Positions 6,843 to 15,881 of a stretch of DNA of 64,000 nt are shown one piece after another. Source of the DNA: Bacteroidales bacterium (lineage in GTDB: Bacteria; Bacteroidota; Bacteroidia; Bacteroidales; UBA932); the NCBI GenBank assembly GCA_017557535.1, contig JAFYYM010000079.1, positions 1-64,000 of the forward strand, in the 5' to 3' direction. The position numbers and the translations under genes were made by a program. Below the pieces are notes generated by a model that saw nothing but the letters and a program-made list of their open reading frames with translations, did not search any database and was not told the DNA's origin. Each line of letters begins with the position of its first letter. Position 1 is the stretch's first letter.

Positions 6843-8471
6843 ATGAGCAGGTTGACAGATTTTTCCAGCAAATCATGGAATACTATCTCACGAAGTGTCA
6901 GGGAGTTCCCTTTGGAGGCTCTTCTCGGGGTGACTTATTTTTTGGTGTTCTTCTTCGAGAAAAGCGTCGGCGAAGCCTTGGGCAAAACTGATGTTTACTA
7001 CCTTTTCTTCTGGTTCTTCCCGCAATATGTCCTCCTGTTCACACTCCATAAGTTGAGCGGGAAACACCTGACATTCAGAGTCTTGTATATACTTTCCTGG
7101 TTCCTCTGGATTCCGCTTTTGATTTGTGGCTCCCCAAACCAGGGATGGAGTCTCGGGGTAGCTTATATCATAGCGGTAATACTGCTGGTGATAGGGAAGG
7201 AACCACTAGAAAATGAGCCTTATGGGCAAAATATCCTAGATACTGTCATCAATGTGGCGGCGGGATTCATTATAGGATTCCTGCTGATCGCGATAGTGGA
7301 AATCATCATAGCCTCCATCAACTTCCTCTTCGACCTTGACTTAAAAGAAAAATGGTTCACAAATCCCATGGCTTTCATAGCTTTTGTGATCATTCCTCTG
7401 CTTTGCTGCTCATTTGTGACAAATAATAGCCACAAAGAAGTCAATGGGAAAATCCTCAAGATCATCATAGACTACATCCTCTCCCCTGCATTGGTCATCT
7501 ACACGATCATTCTATACATTTACATCGGGAGGATAGCGCTTCATTGGGAACTGCCAAACGGAGGAGTCGCATATATCGTGGCCATATTCATGGCCGTCGG
7601 ACTCGTTTGCCACCTGTTCCGGCTCCTTGTGGAGAAAAGGCATTTCGAGTGGTTCTACAAGGCTTTCCCTTTCATCTCCATAGCCCCTCTCATCCTGTTA
7701 TGGATAGGGGCGTTCCGCCGCATCGGTGAATATGGACTCACCGAAGTCAGAGTCTATCTTATTTGCCTCGCCCTGCTGCTGACCATTTTCACGGCCATGC
7801 TCGTGAAAGACAGGACGAGGAACTTCCAGCTCATGACCCTGATTCTCGCTCTATCCGCCATTCTGTTCACATATATTCCAGGAATAAGAGCCAAGGACTT
7901 TGGCATCAGGAGCCAGAAAGCAAGGTTAGAGAGAGTCCTGCCGAGTGTTCTGGTAGATGGGAAGTTTCCGGAAATACTTAACTATAAGGCAATTGACGCC
8001 GACCCGGAACTAAAAGAAGCCTGGTTGGCGGTTGATGGATCCTACAACTACCTAAAGCAGAATATGTCTCCCGGGGAGTTCAAATCCATACAAGACGATC
8101 TCGGAGATTTCCCATTCAATACTTTGGAACTTGAGGAAAAGCCTGAAACCGCGATTGCGGGATGGTCCATCAGCGACATCTCTGGCCCTATCGATCTGGG
8201 AGAATACAACCAGTTGATACCGCCTTCCGATTATCATTATTATGAGGACTCCGCGGTCGCGATATTCTATAAGGACAACTCCAGGACAGAAGAACTCCTG
8301 AGGTGCGAAATCCGCGAGGCGCTAGACTCTCAGGATGAGCCCTCTCTAGGAAAACTTGTCTATAAGAATGATGACTATATGGTGGTGTTTGACAGGATAG
8401 ATGATTTCAATTCATCACACTTGTCATTCTCAACTGGAAACCACACCCTCTATAAAAAACAATCTCGGTAG
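6843..8471 (+). CDS. DUF4153 multi-pass membrane protein
   Basis: A 542-residue inner-membrane protein. About ten to twelve hydrophobic segments fill residues 20-350, starting with FPLEALLGVTYFLVFFFEKS, which is the typical opening of DUF4153 proteins. The C-terminal 190 residues are soluble, begin after AILFTYIPGIRA and contain repeated short charged segments. The family has no established function. ATG 6843 is used because a -7 box ends at 6820. The stop codon overlaps the GTG start of the next gene by one base, so the two are likely cotranscribed. Confidence 0.75.
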   Translation: MSRLTDFSSKSWNTISRSVREFPLEALLGVTYFLVFFFEKSVGEALGKTDVYYLFFWFFPQYVLLFTLHKLSGKHLTFRVLYILSWFLWIPLLICGSPNQGWSLGVAYIIAVILLVIGKEPLENEPYGQNILDTVINVAAGFIIGFLLIAIVEIIIASINFLFDLDLKEKWFTNPMAFIAFVIIPLLCCSFVTNNSHKEVNGKILKIIIDYILSPALVIYTIILYIYIGRIALHWELPNGGVAYIVAIFMAVGLVCHLFRLLVEKRHFEWFYKAFPFISIAPLILLWIGAFRRIGEYGLTEVRVYLICLALLLTIFTAMLVKDRTRNFQLMTLILALSAILFTYIPGIRAKDFGIRSQKARLERVLPSVLVDGKFPEILNYKAIDADPELKEAWLAVDGSYNYLKQNMSPGEFKSIQDDLGDFPFNTLELEEKPETAIAGWSISDISGPIDLGEYNQLIPPSDYHYYEDSAVAIFYKDNSRTEELLRCEIREALDSQDEPSLGKLVYKNDDYMVVFDRIDDFNSSHLSFSTGNHTLYKKQSR

Positions 8472-9175
8472 TGTCAATCGCGCGACATAAAGGCAACCCG
8501 TTCGGGATCAAGGTGACTGACAGCGAATCTATGCTGGAAGCCATCAAAACCTACGGTATCATTCCTTTCTTTGAGAATCCCATCCCAGGATATTCGATTG
8601 AGGAATTGACACCGCCAAACCTATGGTTCACGGACGAGAACCTCGGACCATGGGATTGGAAGGTGGATGTCGTGCAGAGCGGGGAAATAGTCTATGGTAA
8701 GTTCCTTTGTGGCGGGAAGTCCGCTTTCGCTACACCGGAATGGTACGCCCACATTCGCAATTGGAGACTCTCCCAAGAAAAATTCAAACCCTCTACCGAA
8801 GGACGGAAAGTCTTGAAGCTCATTGAGAAAGAAGGCGCATGCGTCTCCCGTCAAGTTCGTGAGCTGCTCAAAGTGAAAAAGAGCAAATCGGACTCTGTGC
8901 TGGCCGGTCTCATGAACAGCACCAGACTTATCATTGGAGACATCCAGAGAGTTTACAGAGGACCGAACCTTGAATACAAAGGCTGGCAGACCGCCTCTTA
9001 TTGCACCCCCGAATCCTTATTTGAGCGGCCTGGAGAGGACTTCGGACCTTGGCATATAGGCGGGTGCACTCTGAAATGCGGATGTTCCCCGGAAGAGTCC
9101 TACTCAAAGCTTAGGGATCATATTCATGAACTGTTTCCTGAATCCACAGAAAAACAAATCACTAAAATCTTATAA
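8471..9175 (+). CDS. AlkZ-related (YcaQ-like) winged-helix protein
   Basis: This 234-residue cytoplasmic protein uses a GTG start overlapping the previous stop. From memory it matches a Bacteroidota family named AlkZ-related. Shared points are the opening IIPFFENPIPGYSIEELTPP, the conserved Trp-rich GPWDWK, the YGKF...PEWY block and the C-terminal GWQTASYCTPE followed by a helix ending in ATEEQI-like STEKQI. AlkZ/YcaQ proteins are DNA glycosylases acting on crosslinks and alkylated bases. Whether this shortened relative is active is unknown; the catalytic QxQ-type motif of AlkZ was not found. It lies two bases upstream of the oxidoreductase gene and is probably in one operon. Confidence 0.6.
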   Translation: MSIARHKGNPFGIKVTDSESMLEAIKTYGIIPFFENPIPGYSIEELTPPNLWFTDENLGPWDWKVDVVQSGEIVYGKFLCGGKSAFATPEWYAHIRNWRLSQEKFKPSTEGRKVLKLIEKEGACVSRQVRELLKVKKSKSDSVLAGLMNSTRLIIGDIQRVYRGPNLEYKGWQTASYCTPESLFERPGEDFGPWHIGGCTLKCGCSPEESYSKLRDHIHELFPESTEKQITKIL

Positions 9176-9177
9176 CC

Positions 9178-10146
9178 ATGAATGTCGGAATAATCGGAGC
9201 CGGACACATCGCCGGCAAAATAGCCAGGACACTTGAATTCACCGAAGGTATCAAATGTCTCGCTGTTGGCTCAAGAACACTGGATAAAGCCAAGGCTTTT
9301 GCCGCGGAATTCGGGATTCCCAAAGCTTATGGGTCTTACAGCGAACTTCTGGATGACCCGGAAGTGGACCTTGTATATGTCGCCACCCCTCACTCTCACC
9401 ATTTTGACGTGACGATGGAAGCCATCGGGAAGGGCAAGGCTTGTCTTGTCGAGAAAGCGTTCATGGCCAATGCTTTCCAGACAAAGAAGGTTCTGGATCT
9501 GGCTAAAGAGAAAGGAGTGTTCGTGGCCGAGGCGATATGGACACGCTACCAGCCGGCCAGGGATATAATAAACCGGCTGATCTCATACGGAAGGATAGGC
9601 ACAGTCTGCCAGATCAGCGCCACCCTCTCCCACAGGGTCATGCATCTTCCCCGTATTGTCAGGCCAGAACTTTGCGGGGGCACCTTGCTTGACATAGGAA
9701 TATATCCTTTGAATTTCATCCGGATGGTGTGCGACAATCCGATAGAGAAGATTGAGTCACAGTGTGTGCTCTCAGATTTGGGAGTGGACCTCAGCGAAAC
9801 TATATCCATGACCCTTGAAGGAGGCATACTGGCCACAATCCATAGCTCAGTCTACTGCGAGGGTTACAACACGGCGACCATATCCGGAACTGAAGGCTGT
9901 ATAGTAGTGGACAACACCAATAATCCGGGGCTGATCCGAATTTACTCAAAAGGCGGCAGGTTACAAGAGGAAATGGCTGTTCCTGAAAACATCAGCGGTT
10001 ATGAATATGAATTCCAGGCCTGCAAGGACGCGATGGAAAAAGGCCTCATAGAGCCGCCACAGATGCCGCACTCCGAGACCTTGTTCCTCATGGAGCTCAT
10101 GGACTCCCTCCGAAAAGAATGGGGAGTCCACTATCCAATGGACTAG
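9178..10146 (+). CDS. Gfo/Idh/MocA family NAD(P)-dependent oxidoreductase
   Basis: A 322-residue cytoplasmic dehydrogenase. The N-terminal Rossmann motif GIIGAGHIAGK (residues 4-14) binds the dinucleotide. The family's EKP motif is EKA here (LVEKAFM, near residue 97), retaining the catalytic Lys. WTRYQP and GGTLLDIGIYPLNF follow, the latter being the conserved helix that shapes the sugar pocket. The overall pattern is closest to the dihydrodiol dehydrogenase/1,5-anhydrofructose-type subgroup. The likely substrates are sugars, inositols or related polyols. It is the last gene of the 6843-10146 run and ends flush against the convergent stop of the next gene. Confidence 0.85.
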   Translation: MNVGIIGAGHIAGKIARTLEFTEGIKCLAVGSRTLDKAKAFAAEFGIPKAYGSYSELLDDPEVDLVYVATPHSHHFDVTMEAIGKGKACLVEKAFMANAFQTKKVLDLAKEKGVFVAEAIWTRYQPARDIINRLISYGRIGTVCQISATLSHRVMHLPRIVRPELCGGTLLDIGIYPLNFIRMVCDNPIEKIESQCVLSDLGVDLSETISMTLEGGILATIHSSVYCEGYNTATISGTEGCIVVDNTNNPGLIRIYSKGGRLQEEMAVPENISGYEYEFQACKDAMEKGLIEPPQMPHSETLFLMELMDSLRKEWGVHYPMD

Positions 10147-12069
10147 CTACTCCAGATAAATATTCCTGAAAGCCAGCGGGCCGCCCTCGCTCTGAAGAGC
10201 GATGTAACCTGCCTTGTAAGAGGTTGTCACCTCATTCTCAAGGCTGCCGTTGATGTACACTCTCATCTTGTTCCCTTTGCAGATGATCTCAGCACGGTTC
10301 CATTCCCCGTCTGACAGCTCTATGCTCGCCCCTGTGTGAACCCGCTTTTTCATCGGGAACTTAACTGAAGGATCATACGGGATTTCCGCTATCCTCGCTC
10401 CTCCCAAGCTGACGATATCGCCGGCCCTTCCTGCCATAAGCTGGCACTCGTAGGCGGCAGGCCATACCTTGTCGCCTTCCTGCACCCTCTGGAATATTCC
10501 GCTATTTGTGCCGGAACCTATCCATTTCCATTCCACGTGGAGGGAATAGTCACCATATTGCCGTGCTGTTCTGAGGTAGCCGTTGGGTTTGCCAGAGACG
10601 GTGATGCATCCATCCTCAACCTTGAATACGGGCTCTTCCGACTCCGATTCCGTGACAGGAACCCATCCTGTCAAGTCGTTTCCGTTGAAAAGAACAGTCT
10701 TTCCGCTATCACCGAAGAAGTTGTTGTAAATCACTGTAGGACGAGAGGCCCTGGTGCTCATGCTCGGGAACCACATATCCTCAGCGGTCAAACCGCACTT
10801 AAGGGTCATGTCTATGCTATTCTCAAGGCGCCCGAAATCAGCATTGGCATTGTTGGTGCCATAGGTGAACTTTATCCCGCGATTTTTCGCTTCCTTGATT
10901 ATGTACTCATTTGGTATCAGGTACCTTGAGCCTATCTCAAGGGCGATTCCATTCTCCTGCATGACATCCAACACCTTCGCAACTCTCTCAGGAGTCCACA
11001 TCTCGTCAAACCTGTCATTAAGAAAAGCCGGAAGGAAGAAAGAGTTGGCGAATATGTCCGCCGGCTCATTAGTGAGAATCTTAACAGTCTGGTCTACAAT
11101 CAGATCCATATATTTCTGATCAGAAAGACCTTCAGGCCTTACCTCCTCGTCACGGTAAAGTCTTGAGATACGGCCCTTCTGGTCAACTATCGTCATCGCG
11201 TCGGTGAAAAGATAGTCGAAGACTCCAAGCGCTTCGGAAGAGAAATCAGCAGTCCATTTACGACCCTCACCCTGCACTCCACGGAAAAAGGGCAAATCCT
11301 TGATCTCGTTGTAATACTCATATACTTCCTCGTCATTGGCAAGCATGCGGCCTACCCCGCCAGCTCCCGCATTGGGAGCTACGCCATAGTTAATGCCGTA
11401 ATTCATGCTCATCGCATGAGCCATTTCCGCGGTCAGTCCTCCTTTCAGATGGACATGCCAGTCTATAACAGGGAAATCCTCCTGCTGTAGCCGGATCGCC
11501 CTGTCTGAGGTCTCGTCTACTGGAGGAAGGGTGTCGCACGGATTGACGGCATCGGCAGGAAGCTTGGTCAACTTCATTTCCTTGAACCGGACTGTCCCGT
11601 TTCCCCCAACCAGACTGACAGAACCATGACCAAGGAGCATCTTCTCATATTGAGGAAGTCTATAAGGCTGAGCTGGTTCCGTATAACAGACCACGTCTTC
11701 ACCTTTAATCTTCACAGAGATGTTCTTTCCCCGAACAGCCAACTCGATTGGAGTCCACTCTCCCTCTTCCTCCAGCGCCCTGTAGAGGTTGCGCACGTGA
11801 AGGAGGGAGCCACTCTTGATGGTCCCGTCAATCGGACCACCATGAAGAAGCACCTGATACCCGCTTCCGGTGCCATCGTTGTGAAAAGTGACACATGCCG
11901 AGGCACCCGGCTCTGTCTGGAATTCACCACTCAATATGAAGTTGGTGTAATCGCCCTTGAACTGATGGCTGGATCCTTCGGTTATGGAAAATTCTTTGCC
12001 GCCGCAGGAAAGAAGGGTCAGGGTGACTGCCGCGGCAGCCAACCTGGAAATAAAACTGACTGTTCTCAT
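10147..12069 (-). CDS. Lipoprotein fusing DUF1080 domains with a metal-dependent hydrolase-like barrel
   Basis: A 640-residue lipoprotein (lipobox TLLSC, Cys 22). Residues about 30-165 form a first 3-keto-disaccharide-hydrolase-type (DUF1080) beta sandwich (FHNDGTGSGYQVLLHGG). Residues about 195-440 resemble a PHP/amidohydrolase TIM barrel, with the metal motif DWHVH near residue 204 and a late FTYGTNNANAD. Residues about 455-640 form a second, complete DUF1080 domain (LFNGNDLTGW, WKWIGSGTNSGIF, AYECQLM). DUF1080 enzymes act on 3-keto-glycosides and are often found beside Gfo/Idh/MocA oxidoreductases, one of which is the convergent neighbour. It is the last gene of a leftward series with the LOG-like and double esterase genes. 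Confidence 0.75.
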   Translation of the reverse strand: MRTVSFISRLAAAAVTLTLLSCGGKEFSITEGSSHQFKGDYTNFILSGEFQTEPGASACVTFHNDGTGSGYQVLLHGGPIDGTIKSGSLLHVRNLYRALEEEGEWTPIELAVRGKNISVKIKGEDVVCYTEPAQPYRLPQYEKMLLGHGSVSLVGGNGTVRFKEMKLTKLPADAVNPCDTLPPVDETSDRAIRLQQEDFPVIDWHVHLKGGLTAEMAHAMSMNYGINYGVAPNAGAGGVGRMLANDEEVYEYYNEIKDLPFFRGVQGEGRKWTADFSSEALGVFDYLFTDAMTIVDQKGRISRLYRDEEVRPEGLSDQKYMDLIVDQTVKILTNEPADIFANSFFLPAFLNDRFDEMWTPERVAKVLDVMQENGIALEIGSRYLIPNEYIIKEAKNRGIKFTYGTNNANADFGRLENSIDMTLKCGLTAEDMWFPSMSTRASRPTVIYNNFFGDSGKTVLFNGNDLTGWVPVTESESEEPVFKVEDGCITVSGKPNGYLRTARQYGDYSLHVEWKWIGSGTNSGIFQRVQEGDKVWPAAYECQLMAGRAGDIVSLGGARIAEIPYDPSVKFPMKKRVHTGASIELSDGEWNRAEIICKGNKMRVYINGSLENEVTTSYKAGYIALQSEGGPLAFRNIYLE

Positions 12070-12085
12070 TGCCTATTTGTCGTGT

Positions 12086-13216
12086 TTATCTGTCCGCTGT
12101 GAATGACAGGATGTTGGACACTACCTCCTCCGGATCATCCGTGATGGAAAGGATAAGGTTCTTGTAAACTCCCCTTGCTAGCAGATCCTCAAGCATAGGA
12201 TACACCGGTATCTGCTTACTGAAGAATTCCTTGCCGAAGAACACCATGGGGCTGGCGTAACCGAAGGACTCGTAGTGGTTCTGAGCGGCATCCTGGAATA
12301 TTTCCTGCATGGTTCCAGCTGATCCCGGGGAGTAAATAATGCCTCCCTTGGATATCGTCAGCAGGATGTCTTCCCTGACGCTGTTCATGAAGTATTTGGC
12401 TATGTCCGTGGCCAACGGTGTGGACGGCTCATGACCATAGAACCAGGTAGGGATACCCAAACTCCGGTACATCTCCTGGGGGTATTTTTTCCTTACCTCA
12501 AATGCGGTCCTCAGCCAACCTGGATCCCTGAACGTAGGCGCCACCCTCAATATAGACAAGGCATCGGCAAGCTCATCTTCAGTCTTTCCGGCCATCCATG
12601 CGCCCAGATGCGTTGCCTCCATGGCACCAGGCCCGCCGCCGGAAGCCATCAACTTGCCACTCTCGGTCAGCCTCTTGCTGACAAAAGCTATAGTGGCATA
12701 AGCGTCATCTGTCCTTTTGAGAGCGTGACCTCCCATCACCGCCACAACTTGCCTCTCATCGAATCGGCTGAGGAAGTCATTCATCGCCTCTCCGATGGCG
12801 TGGTCGTGAAGCGAGCGGCCTAGGGTCTCACGGATGTTGTCACTCTCCTTGCCTTTCTCGATATAGTCGGCGAAAACCTTCGAGTCAAAGCAGTTCGCGA
12901 AAGTTTCCTCATTCTCGGGATCATAACCGTCATAGAGATACTCGGCGGTGTACAACTTGCTACGGAACACATTGTACGGCATCCCCATTCTCGGGAACAC
13001 CAGGCATGAGGTCCCTATCCCATCCTCCAACTCCTTTGGAATCTCGCAACCGAAGAAAAAGCAGTCCGAGAAACGGTGTCTGGCCGCCACATACTGAGGC
13101 GCTTTGTTGAAATCTATGTACTGAAACACATAGTGGTTGACAAAACCGGAGCTATCCGGAGCGGGAAGCTTATTCAGACTCTCTATCTGCTTGTAAGAAG
13201 TGGTAGTCGTCATCAT
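12086..13216 (-). CDS. LOG-like Rossmann protein (lysine decarboxylase-like fold)
   Basis: A 376-residue cytoplasmic protein. The core from about residue 150 carries two glycine motifs of the LOG/Rossmann fold. SGGGPGAMEATHLGA (about residues 194-208) corresponds to GGGxGxM, and SPGSAGTMQEIFQDA (about 297-311) corresponds to the PGGxGTxxE motif. Canonical LOG proteins hydrolyse nucleoside monophosphates such as cytokinin riboside phosphates. This version has a 140-residue N-terminal extension and an altered Gly in the second motif, so its activity may differ. It is 16 bp from the next gene and 11 bp from the previous one, so it is probably cotranscribed with secreted sugar enzymes, which is an unusual setting for a nucleotide-binding protein. 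Confidence 0.75.
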   Translation of the reverse strand: MMTTTTSYKQIESLNKLPAPDSSGFVNHYVFQYIDFNKAPQYVAARHRFSDCFFFGCEIPKELEDGIGTSCLVFPRMGMPYNVFRSKLYTAEYLYDGYDPENEETFANCFDSKVFADYIEKGKESDNIRETLGRSLHDHAIGEAMNDFLSRFDERQVVAVMGGHALKRTDDAYATIAFVSKRLTESGKLMASGGGPGAMEATHLGAWMAGKTEDELADALSILRVAPTFRDPGWLRTAFEVRKKYPQEMYRSLGIPTWFYGHEPSTPLATDIAKYFMNSVREDILLTISKGGIIYSPGSAGTMQEIFQDAAQNHYESFGYASPMVFFGKEFFSKQIPVYPMLEDLLARGVYKNLILSITDDPEEVVSNILSFTADR

Positions 13217-13227
13217 GGCTATTCAGG

Positions 13228-14955
13228 TTATTCTTCAAATTGTGGTTTCAGGTACTCTCCTATACGGTCAAGCCAGGTGTAGCTGCCGGTTCCTGGGGAA
13301 GCCTTCTCCTGGAAGCAATGTGGCCTGAGCGCAAGGGTATGGAGCTCGCTCTGGATACCCATTGAGCGCATCTTCTCCCAGGTTTTCACCGAGTTCATAG
13401 CGGCCCAGCCATCAGCGTCACCATGGATGAAGAGCATAGGGGCCGTGTCCAAGTCAAAGGAGAACTCCGGCGCCAAGACAGCGGAATCATCATTCCCTCC
13501 CGTCTTATTTGGCGATTCAAGGCCGTCTGTGAGGGAATATGCCGGATAGATCCCGATTCCCCACTGGACATTGCAAGGAAGTTTGTCGATGTCATCAATC
13601 GGGTAATATGCCTTATGCCTTGATGATGTGACACCCATCAAAGTCAAGTGGCCACCTGCGGAGGAACCCATGATGCCGATCCTGTTAGGATCGAGGCCCT
13701 TGTCTGCCGCCTCACTGCGGACGATTCGGATAGCCCTCTGGAGATCCTGCCAAGCTGTGGTGTGTTTCGCCAATCCCGTCTTCGGACGTGGTGTGCGATA
13801 CTTCATGACCACGACAGCCATTCCCCTCTCATTCAAGTATTTCCTGGCCGGAGCGACCTCAAAATCTTCCGGGCGGTTAAAGTTATATGCTCCTCCCGCA
13901 TAGATGATCTGGATCGCTGTGGTTTTCAGTTCCGCGGGAATATGCCATTCGATGTATGGCTTGCATTGGTCGGGTTGCGGATCCGGCATCTTCCCCTCCG
14001 GCCAGATATCCTCAGTAGTCATCGTCACTCCGGGGACATCAGCGCTGAAACGGTCCATCAACTTGACCGGCTCGGCCAACTCTCCCAAATATCCCATCTG
14101 GGTCATGAACTCAATACCTCTCGCGAATCCGAAGGCGCCATGGCCCTTGCCGGGATAAAGATGGAGCTCCGCAGGGATTCCCATCCTCCTCAACTGCCTG
14201 TACACCTGAGTGGAGCCATTAGGAGAATAGGGATCCATTCCTCCATGGTGAAGACTCATCGGACAGGTCTTCTCATCGAACTTGAAAACCTCGCTCAGCT
14301 TCACGTCCGCCCCATAGCCCTCCCTGAGAGCGGGAGTTCCAGTCTCGCCATCGGTTGTGACATAGGCAGGGGCATTGACGATGGCCCAATTGATGTGGCA
14401 AGGGATCTCATCCAACTTGTCGACTGGTTCATAAGCGGGGGTCTGGGAACTGGTCGCCAGCAGAAGAGCCAAGTGGGAACCAGCTGACATTGAGACGGTT
14501 CCTATCTTTTCTGGATCAAATCCTCGCTTAGCCGCCTCCGAGCGGACCATACGGACCGCCCGCTGGCCATCCTCCCATGCGCTCTGATAAATCGGAAGTC
14601 CTACGGGACGGGGAGTCCTATAGACAAAATTGACACACTGGACACCTATCTTGGTGAGTTCCTTCTGCCAATAGTCAATCAGACCCACATCGCAACAGTT
14701 CTGGTAAGAGCCTCCGGAAATCAAGATCATGCAAACATCTTTTTTGACGGAGGGATCAGGAGCGTCAAACCATTCAAGGTAGGCGACCTGATGCTTAGCT
14801 GGTTTGAAGCCTTTAGTGCCGACCTCATTGGTCATGGCCGCGATTTGGTGATCTTGGGGATCTGGCATCTTGCCTTTCGGCCAGATAAGCTCACGCTCCA
14901 AGGCGAAAGCCTGCAGGGAGCAGAGAACGAGAAGGGATAGCAATAACTTTTTCAT
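13228..14955 (-). CDS. Secreted tandem alpha/beta-hydrolase (double-headed carbohydrate esterase)
   Basis: This 575-residue protein has a Sec signal peptide (MKKLLLSLLVLCSLQAFA) and two homologous alpha/beta-hydrolase domains. Domain 1 (about residues 25-300) has nucleophile motif SMSAG, with Ser replacing the usual first Gly, then HGGMDPY and GKGHGAFGF for the Asp and His. Domain 2 (about 310-575) has GSSAG, HGDADGW and LRPHCF. Both repeat the linker WP-GKMPDPQ, which points to an internal duplication. The family includes acetyl-xylan and feruloyl-type esterases, so deacylation of plant or host glycans is plausible. ATG 14955 is preferred over the TTG two codons upstream. A TATCTTTG box ends only three bases before this ATG, so the transcript may be nearly leaderless. 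Confidence 0.8.
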   Translation of the reverse strand: MKKLLLSLLVLCSLQAFALERELIWPKGKMPDPQDHQIAAMTNEVGTKGFKPAKHQVAYLEWFDAPDPSVKKDVCMILISGGSYQNCCDVGLIDYWQKELTKIGVQCVNFVYRTPRPVGLPIYQSAWEDGQRAVRMVRSEAAKRGFDPEKIGTVSMSAGSHLALLLATSSQTPAYEPVDKLDEIPCHINWAIVNAPAYVTTDGETGTPALREGYGADVKLSEVFKFDEKTCPMSLHHGGMDPYSPNGSTQVYRQLRRMGIPAELHLYPGKGHGAFGFARGIEFMTQMGYLGELAEPVKLMDRFSADVPGVTMTTEDIWPEGKMPDPQPDQCKPYIEWHIPAELKTTAIQIIYAGGAYNFNRPEDFEVAPARKYLNERGMAVVVMKYRTPRPKTGLAKHTTAWQDLQRAIRIVRSEAADKGLDPNRIGIMGSSAGGHLTLMGVTSSRHKAYYPIDDIDKLPCNVQWGIGIYPAYSLTDGLESPNKTGGNDDSAVLAPEFSFDLDTAPMLFIHGDADGWAAMNSVKTWEKMRSMGIQSELHTLALRPHCFQEKASPGTGSYTWLDRIGEYLKPQFEE

Positions 14956-14985
14956 ATTCAAAGATAATGACTATTTTTATATGTT
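14955..14985. promoter_or_regulatory. Divergent promoter block, copy 1
   Basis: A 31-bp stretch that recurs at 18038-18068 with two mismatches. On the minus strand it contains TATCTTTG (14959-14966) facing the double esterase gene. On the plus strand it contains TATTTTTA (14972-14979) 40 bp before the esterase start at 15020. The shared block suggests common control of the two divergent carbohydrate gene pairs. Confidence 0.55.
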
Positions 14986-15019
14986 CACTTAAAAAACCTG
15001 ATTTAATAATATCTGAAAC

Positions 15020-15877
15020 ATGAGAAGAATAATCTGCATCCTTTCTTTGGCGCTTACAGCGTCCGTATTCACCGCGAATGCCGGAAAAATAGTTTCCGAC
15101 AGTGTGGAGAGCGGCATTCTCGGCACCGAGGTGAAATACAATGTGTATCTCCCGGACGGCTTCGAACAGTCAGGGAAGCTCTACCCTGTTGTTTATCTCC
15201 TTCATGGCCTATACGGCACTTATCAGGACTGGGAGCAGAAAGGTACGATGAAGGAAGTCGCGGACGAGCTGATCCGCTCCGGAGAGGCCGTCGAGATGAT
15301 CATAGTCATGCCAAACGCCGGAGACCCCGACATCCACAATGTCTATAACGGCTACTTCAATATGCCAGGCTGGAGCTACGAGGACTTCTTTTTCAAAGAG
15401 TTCATCCCTGCCGTCGAGAAGAAATACCGCGGAGTTGGTGACAAGAGCCACAGGGCTGTAATGGGACTGTCTATGGGAGGAGGAGGAAGCACAGTCTATG
15501 CCCAAAGGCATCCCGACATGTTCTCCAGCTGCTATGCCATGAGCGCATGGCTGGACCAGGAGATTCCGGACGACGTGGAGGAAGCCAAGAAAGACAAGTT
15601 CTACTATACATGCAAGGCCGTTCATGAGCATTCCGCTCTGGATTATGTCGACAAGGCCGACGACGCCACATTGGAAGCCCTCCGAAGTGTCAAGTGGTTC
15701 TTCGACTGCGGTGACGACGATTATCTCGTGCGGCTGTCCTTCAACCTCCACATGACAATGATGATGAAGCGGGTCAAGGATGAACTCAGGGTCCGTGACG
15801 GTATCCACAATTGGGAATATTGGCATACCGCCCTTCGCACAGCCCTTCCTTTCGCTTCCAGGAACTTCGCCAAATAG
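15020..15877 (+). CDS. Secreted esterase, FrmB/esterase-D-like family
   Basis: A 285-residue alpha/beta-hydrolase with a Sec signal peptide cleaved after about residue 22 (FTANA). The catalytic Ser lies in GLSMGGGGS (about residues 150-158). The Asp is probably in FFDCGDDD, and the His in HNWEYWHTALR near the C-terminus. An HGLYGTYQDW segment supplies the oxyanion turn. The relatives are S-formylglutathione hydrolase-like and feruloyl/acetyl esterases secreted by gut Bacteroidota. A paralogue at 18081 shares most of the sequence, including the opening GKIVSDS/GKVVTDS and GYFNMPGW. It stands convergent with the GH36 gene five bases away. The natural ester is unknown. Confidence 0.85.
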   Translation: MRRIICILSLALTASVFTANAGKIVSDSVESGILGTEVKYNVYLPDGFEQSGKLYPVVYLLHGLYGTYQDWEQKGTMKEVADELIRSGEAVEMIIVMPNAGDPDIHNVYNGYFNMPGWSYEDFFFKEFIPAVEKKYRGVGDKSHRAVMGLSMGGGGSTVYAQRHPDMFSSCYAMSAWLDQEIPDDVEEAKKDKFYYTCKAVHEHSALDYVDKADDATLEALRSVKWFFDCGDDDYLVRLSFNLHMTMMMKRVKDELRVRDGIHNWEYWHTALRTALPFASRNFAK

Positions 15878-15881
15878 TCTT

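Noticed and set aside
10147-12069. Frameshift or gene fusion artefact in the three-domain lipoprotein
   Set aside because: The frame is open over 640 codons, and both DUF1080 parts and the barrel keep their motifs without a break.
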